Positions 7,254 through 9,789 of a stretch of 9,789 nt of DNA are shown piece by piece. Positions within the stretch are counted from its first letter, which is position 1, and every line of letters begins with the position of its first letter. This stretch comes from Planktomarina sp. (GTDB taxonomy: Bacteria > Pseudomonadota > Alphaproteobacteria > Rhodobacterales > Rhodobacteraceae): assembly GCA_022425445.1 (NCBI GenBank), contig JAKMFM010000258.1, forward strand, positions 1-9,789. The letters are read 5' to 3'. The translations under genes were made by a program, and so were the position numbers. Below the pieces are notes generated by a model. It searched no databases. It saw only the letters and a program-made list of their open reading frames with translations, and was not told where the DNA came from.

Positions 7254-7276
7254 GACCTGTGCTTGACTGTCAGGTC
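7254..7276. promoter_or_regulatory. Inverted repeat GACCTG-N11-CAGGTC with an internal TTGACT
   Basis: GACCTG (7254-7259) and CAGGTC (7271-7276) are perfect 6-bp arms flanking 11 bases. The interior contains TTGACT (7263-7268), a -35-like hexamer, itself part of the palindrome TGAC-T-GTCA (7264-7272). No good -10 follows at normal spacing. The element lies 68-90 bp before the aminohydrolase ATG and could be an operator for that gene. Confidence 0.35.
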
Positions 7277-7343
7277 GCTATTGGAGGGCTTTTTCTTTGT
7301 GCAAATTCGCGCTAGGAATTGATTTGTCTTGAAAGGATATCCC

Positions 7344-8168
7344 ATGGGCGACCCGCAAAAATATTATTTCCCAACTGGCGGCTTGCCAAGCCAGAAGGAC
7401 GTTATGACCCAGCGCGCGGTCTTTACTGAGGCCTATGCAGTCATCCCCAAGGGTACGATGCGCGATATCGTCACCAGCTTTCTGCCCCATTGGCATAAAA
7501 CACGTGCTTGGGTGTTGGCACGTCCCTTGAGCGGCTTTGCCGAGACTTTTTCGCAATACATTATGGAGGTTTCTGCCGGTGGTGGCAGCCAAACGCCGGA
7601 TATGGAGCAGCGGGCGCAATCGGTGCTTTTTGTCACTCAGGGGTCGGGCCTGCTGCATCTAGACGGGAGGGCGCATGCTTTGCGGGCGGGCAGCTACGCC
7701 TATATTCCGAGCGGCGTGCAATGGACGCTTGAGGCGCCAGAGGACTGCCTGCGGTTTCATTGGATCCGAAAACTCTATGTGCCGGTTGAGGGGATCGCGA
7801 AACCCGAGGCCTTTGTCACTCATGAAGCTGATCATGAGCTGCATTTGATGCCGGATACGAATGGGGCATGGGGAACGACGCGCTTTGTTGAACTAGACGA
7901 TCTGCGCCATGATATGCATGTCAATATCGTGACATTCCAACCCGGCGGCGTGATCCCGTTTGAGGAGACCCATGTCATGGAGCACGGGCTATATGTCCTC
8001 GAAGGCAAGGCGGTTTATAAGCTCAACCAAGATTGGGTTGAAGTGGAGGCCGGAGATTTCATGTGGCTGCGCGCCTTTTGCCCGCAAGCTTGCTATGCGG
8101 GTGGTCCTGGGCCGTTTCGCTATTTGCTCTACAAAGATGTAAACCGGCATATGCCGCTAGGCCTATAG
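7344..8168 (+). CDS. (S)-ureidoglycine aminohydrolase (bicupin)
   Basis: This 274-residue bicupin releases ammonia from (S)-ureidoglycine to give (S)-ureidoglycolate, the step after allantoate hydrolysis in ureide breakdown (homologous to plant UGlyAH and bacterial AllE/YlbA). The N-terminal cupin spans about 65-145 and the C-terminal cupin about 190-265. The known Mn-binding set of the C-terminal cupin is intact: E208, H210 and H214 in EETHVMEHGLYVLEGKAVY, and Q248 in FCPQ; the family tail LLYKDVNRH is also present. The ATG at 7344 is chosen because GAAAGGAT stands five bases before it; an in-frame TTG at 7329 would add five residues without a ribosome site. It is divergent from soxB and convergent with the allantoinase fusion, consistent with a purine-catabolic cluster. 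Database names for this family often read 'bifunctional allantoicase/ureidoglycine aminohydrolase', but I see no allantoicase domain. Confidence 0.93.
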   Translation: MGDPQKYYFPTGGLPSQKDVMTQRAVFTEAYAVIPKGTMRDIVTSFLPHWHKTRAWVLARPLSGFAETFSQYIMEVSAGGGSQTPDMEQRAQSVLFVTQGSGLLHLDGRAHALRAGSYAYIPSGVQWTLEAPEDCLRFHWIRKLYVPVEGIAKPEAFVTHEADHELHLMPDTNGAWGTTRFVELDDLRHDMHVNIVTFQPGGVIPFEETHVMEHGLYVLEGKAVYKLNQDWVEVEAGDFMWLRAFCPQACYAGGPGPFRYLLYKDVNRHMPLGL

Positions 8169-8170
8169 CG

Positions 8171-8208
8171 CGCTGACTGGCCCTAGGCTGGCTTGGGGCT
8201 AGTCAGCG
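8171..8208. terminator. Strong hairpin in the convergent gap, probable bidirectional terminator
   Basis: The arms CGCTGACTGGCCC (8171-8183) and GGGCTAGTCAGCG (8196-8208) pair over 13 bp with one G-T position, around a 12-base loop. It starts two bases after the aminohydrolase stop and includes the stop codon of the allantoinase fusion (8203-8205). There is no T-run on either side, so it is not a textbook intrinsic terminator, but its position between convergent ends makes transcription stopping or 3'-end protection the likely role. Confidence 0.55.
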
Positions 8209-9603
8209 TAGCAGGAGATCGCGCAAACGAAACTCTGCGATCCGTTCAACTTGGCGGCAGGCTTCGGTAAATTCCGTATCGCGATCGTTGGTGATGCGTT
8301 TTTCAAAGGCCGCAAGGATGCTGGCTTTGTTGTGATCGCGCACCGCGATAATAAAGGGAAATCCGTATTTTTCGACATAAGCCGCGTTGAGGGTTGTAAA
8401 CTGCGTGCGTTCCGCGTCGGTAAGCGCGCCCAGCCCTGCGCTGGCCTGCTCCGCTGTGCTTTCGGCTGTCAGCCGTTTTGCGGCTGCCAATTTTCCAGCC
8501 AAATCTGGATGCGCGGTCAGAACGCCGAGGCGCAGGTCAGGGCTGGCGGAGCGAAAGGCGCGGCATAGGGCATTGTGCAATCCGGTGGCAGTGTCATGCA
8601 TGGGGCCCAGTTCCAGCCGATGCGCGCGTTCCGCGACCCAGGTGGAATGCTCGAAAATGCCGCCAAAGGCTGCTGTGAAATCTTCTCTGGACATGCGGCT
8701 GGGGTGATCCAGGCGCTGGTGGGGGTGGGTTTGGATCCAATGGTCGGCGATGGCCGCGCGGGTGGCGAACCAGACGCCTGCATGGCTTTGTGCATAGTCA
8801 ATGAAGCGACGCAGAGCTGTGGCGCGGCCTGGTCGGCCAATAAGGCGGCAATGCAGGCCGATCGACATCATGCGCCCGCCCTCTGCATAGAGCATGTCGA
8901 AACTGTCTTTGAGGTAGTTAAAAAATTGATCGCCCGCATTAAAGCCCTGAGGGGTTGCAAATCGCATATCATTGACGTCCAGCGTATAGGGTACAATCAA
9001 CTGATCGCGCGCTTCAAATTCCATCCAATAGGGCAGATCATCGGCATAGCTGTCGGCCACATAGGTAAATTGCCCCGTCTCAGCGGCCAAGCGGACGGTA
9101 TTTTCTGAGCAGCGCCCCGTGTACCAGCCGCGCGGCGGTGTGCCCACGACCTCCGTGTGCAGTCGAATGGCTTCAGCCATATCGGCGGCTTCATCTTCGG
9201 GGCTGGTGTCTTTATATTCAATCCACTTGAGCCCGTGGCTGGCAATCTCCCACCCGGCAGATTTCATCGCCGCCAGTTGTTCCGGCGCGCGGGCCAAGGC
9301 GGTGGCCACGCCGTAAACGGTGATGGGCAGGTCTTTGAGCATGCGATGTAGCCGCCAGAAGCCCGCCCGCGCCCCATATTCATAAATGCTTTCCATATTC
9401 CAATGGCGTTGGCCAGGCCAGGCAGCAGCGCCGACGATCTCTGACAAAAAGGCTTCAGAGGCTGCGTCGCCATGCAATATGTTGTTTTCGCCACCCTCTT
9501 CGTAGTTCAGCACAAGTTGAACCGCGATTTTGGCGCCTCCTGGCCAATGCGCTTCGGGAGGGGTTGGGCCATATCCGGACATTTCGCGTGGGTAACGTTT
9601 CAT
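8203..9603 (-). CDS. puuE: Bifunctional allantoinase (PuuE type) / OHCU decarboxylase (UraD type) fusion
   Basis: The 466-residue product joins two consecutive ureide-pathway enzymes. Residues about 1-297 are a PuuE-type allantoinase of the polysaccharide-deacetylase fold, which hydrolyses allantoin to allantoate (RYPREMSGYGPTPPEAHWPG, VLNYEEGGENNILHGD, SHGLKWIEYKD, WYTGRCSENTVRLAAETG). Residues about 303-466 are a 2-oxo-4-hydroxy-4-carboxy-5-ureidoimidazoline decarboxylase, which makes (S)-allantoin from OHCU (FGGIFEHSTWVAERA, TAHPDLAGK with H365, ESTAEQASAGL with E385, FPFIIAVRDHNK with R422); these match the family's conserved His, Glu and Arg. The decarboxylase half thus supplies the allantoinase half with substrate. 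ATG 9603 is preferred: GGAG stands six bases upstream and the family opens with xRYPRxMxGYG. An ATG four codons upstream (9615) is possible. The gene is divergent from the hydroxyisourate hydrolase gene, the enzyme acting just before it. Confidence 0.96.
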   Translation of the reverse strand: MKRYPREMSGYGPTPPEAHWPGGAKIAVQLVLNYEEGGENNILHGDAASEAFLSEIVGAAAWPGQRHWNMESIYEYGARAGFWRLHRMLKDLPITVYGVATALARAPEQLAAMKSAGWEIASHGLKWIEYKDTSPEDEAADMAEAIRLHTEVVGTPPRGWYTGRCSENTVRLAAETGQFTYVADSYADDLPYWMEFEARDQLIVPYTLDVNDMRFATPQGFNAGDQFFNYLKDSFDMLYAEGGRMMSIGLHCRLIGRPGRATALRRFIDYAQSHAGVWFATRAAIADHWIQTHPHQRLDHPSRMSREDFTAAFGGIFEHSTWVAERAHRLELGPMHDTATGLHNALCRAFRSASPDLRLGVLTAHPDLAGKLAAAKRLTAESTAEQASAGLGALTDAERTQFTTLNAAYVEKYGFPFIIAVRDHNKASILAAFEKRITNDRDTEFTEACRQVERIAEFRLRDLLLR

Positions 9604-9636
9604 AATTTTCTCCATCTTGGGCTTTCCCTTTGCTTA

Positions 9637-9667
9637 TTTTTTGCGCAGAGATTGGGGAAGCAAAAAA
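9637..9667. promoter_or_regulatory. Inverted repeat TTTTTTGC-N15-GCAAAAAA between divergent purine genes
   Basis: Perfect 8-bp arms (9637-9644 and 9660-9667) flank 15 bases in the 74-bp gap between the allantoinase fusion and the hydroxyisourate hydrolase gene. The right arm abuts the latter's ribosome site. A shared operator controlling both genes is plausible. The homopolymer content of the arms lowers its weight. Confidence 0.3.
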
Positions 9668-9670
9668 GGA
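9666..9670 (+). promoter_or_regulatory. Ribosome binding site of the hydroxyisourate hydrolase gene
   Basis: AAGGA seven bases before ATG 9678 supports this start for the truncated gene at the window's right edge. Confidence 0.6.
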
Positions 9671-9677
9671 ATAGATC

Positions 9678-9789
9678 ATGAATGGGTTTTTGACCACACA
9701 TGTCTTGGACACGGCCAAAGGTTGTCCGGCTGCTGGGATTCAAATTGAGTTATTTCGCTATGAAAACGGCCTGGCGGTGAAATTGGGTG
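9678..9789 (+). CDS. uraH: 5-hydroxyisourate hydrolase (transthyretin-like), 5' part only
   Basis: The first 37 codons are present and the gene runs off the window. The reading MNGFLTTHVLDTAKGCPAAG followed by IQIELFRYENG carries the N-terminal hallmark of transthyretin-related hydroxyisourate hydrolases (LTTHVLDTxxGxPAxG), including the active-site His of THVLD. The enzyme hydrolyses 5-hydroxyisourate to OHCU, the substrate of the UraD half of the divergent fusion gene. The full protein is normally about 110-120 residues, so roughly a third is visible. The C-terminal YRGS motif, which would confirm it as an enzyme and not a transthyretin, lies beyond the window. Confidence 0.92.
   Translation, partial: MNGFLTTHVLDTAKGCPAAGIQIELFRYENGLAVKLG

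Noticed and set aside
7263..7268. TTGACT as the -35 box of a sigma-70 promoter for the aminohydrolase gene
   Set aside because: No acceptable -10 hexamer occurs 16-18 bases downstream, so I describe only the dyad.
7281..7300. Sigma-54 promoter (GG-N10-GC) before the aminohydrolase gene
   Set aside because: The GG pairs here have no GC at the required spacing.

Overview
The window looks like a chromosomal segment of a marine alphaproteobacterium, most likely the Roseobacter group of Rhodobacteraceae. The case rests on moderately high GC, the soxBDAG gene order, a fused allantoinase/OHCU decarboxylase next to a ureidoglycine aminohydrolase, and the style of the regulators. The species cannot be fixed from the sequence.

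Layout. Bases 1-323 hold no intact gene. A plus-strand frame there reads like the C-terminal part of a small membrane protein interrupted by two TGA codons, so it is probably a decayed gene. At 334-987 (-) lies an XRE-type regulator with a C-terminal cupin. It is divergent from a GlxA-type AraC-family regulator at 1056-2060 (+). Next, on the minus strand, is a complete four-gene heterotetrameric sarcosine oxidase operon, transcribed soxB (7147-5897), soxD (5883-5596), soxA (5599-2645), soxG (2652-2092), with tightly overlapping junctions. After a 196-bp divergent control region rich in inverted repeats comes (S)-ureidoglycine aminohydrolase (7344-8168, +). It converges, across a strong 13-bp hairpin, on a fused PuuE-type allantoinase/UraD-type OHCU decarboxylase (9603-8203, -). 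The window ends in the first 37 codons of 5-hydroxyisourate hydrolase (9678 onward, +), divergent from the fusion gene.

How the parts work together. The right side covers urate breakdown after uricase: 5-hydroxyisourate to OHCU (UraH), OHCU to (S)-allantoin (UraD half), allantoin to allantoate (PuuE half), and (S)-ureidoglycine to (S)-ureidoglycolate plus ammonia (aminohydrolase). The urate-oxidising enzyme, the allantoate-hydrolysing step and ureidoglycolate lyase are not in the window. The left side oxidatively demethylates sarcosine to glycine, passing the one-carbon unit to tetrahydrofolate. The GlxA-type regulator, convergent with soxG, is a natural candidate sarcosine or betaine sensor (compare GbdR/SouR of Pseudomonas). 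The two modules share a divergent promoter region and both feed C2/N metabolism (glycine, and glyoxylate plus ammonia).

Most unusual points: a SoxD subunit with no cysteines, so the zinc site known from the characterised enzyme appears lost; a cluster of overlapping palindromes between soxB and the aminohydrolase; and the interrupted membrane-protein frame at the left edge. I see no mobile element, CRISPR array or tRNA, and no convincing evidence of an entirely new system.
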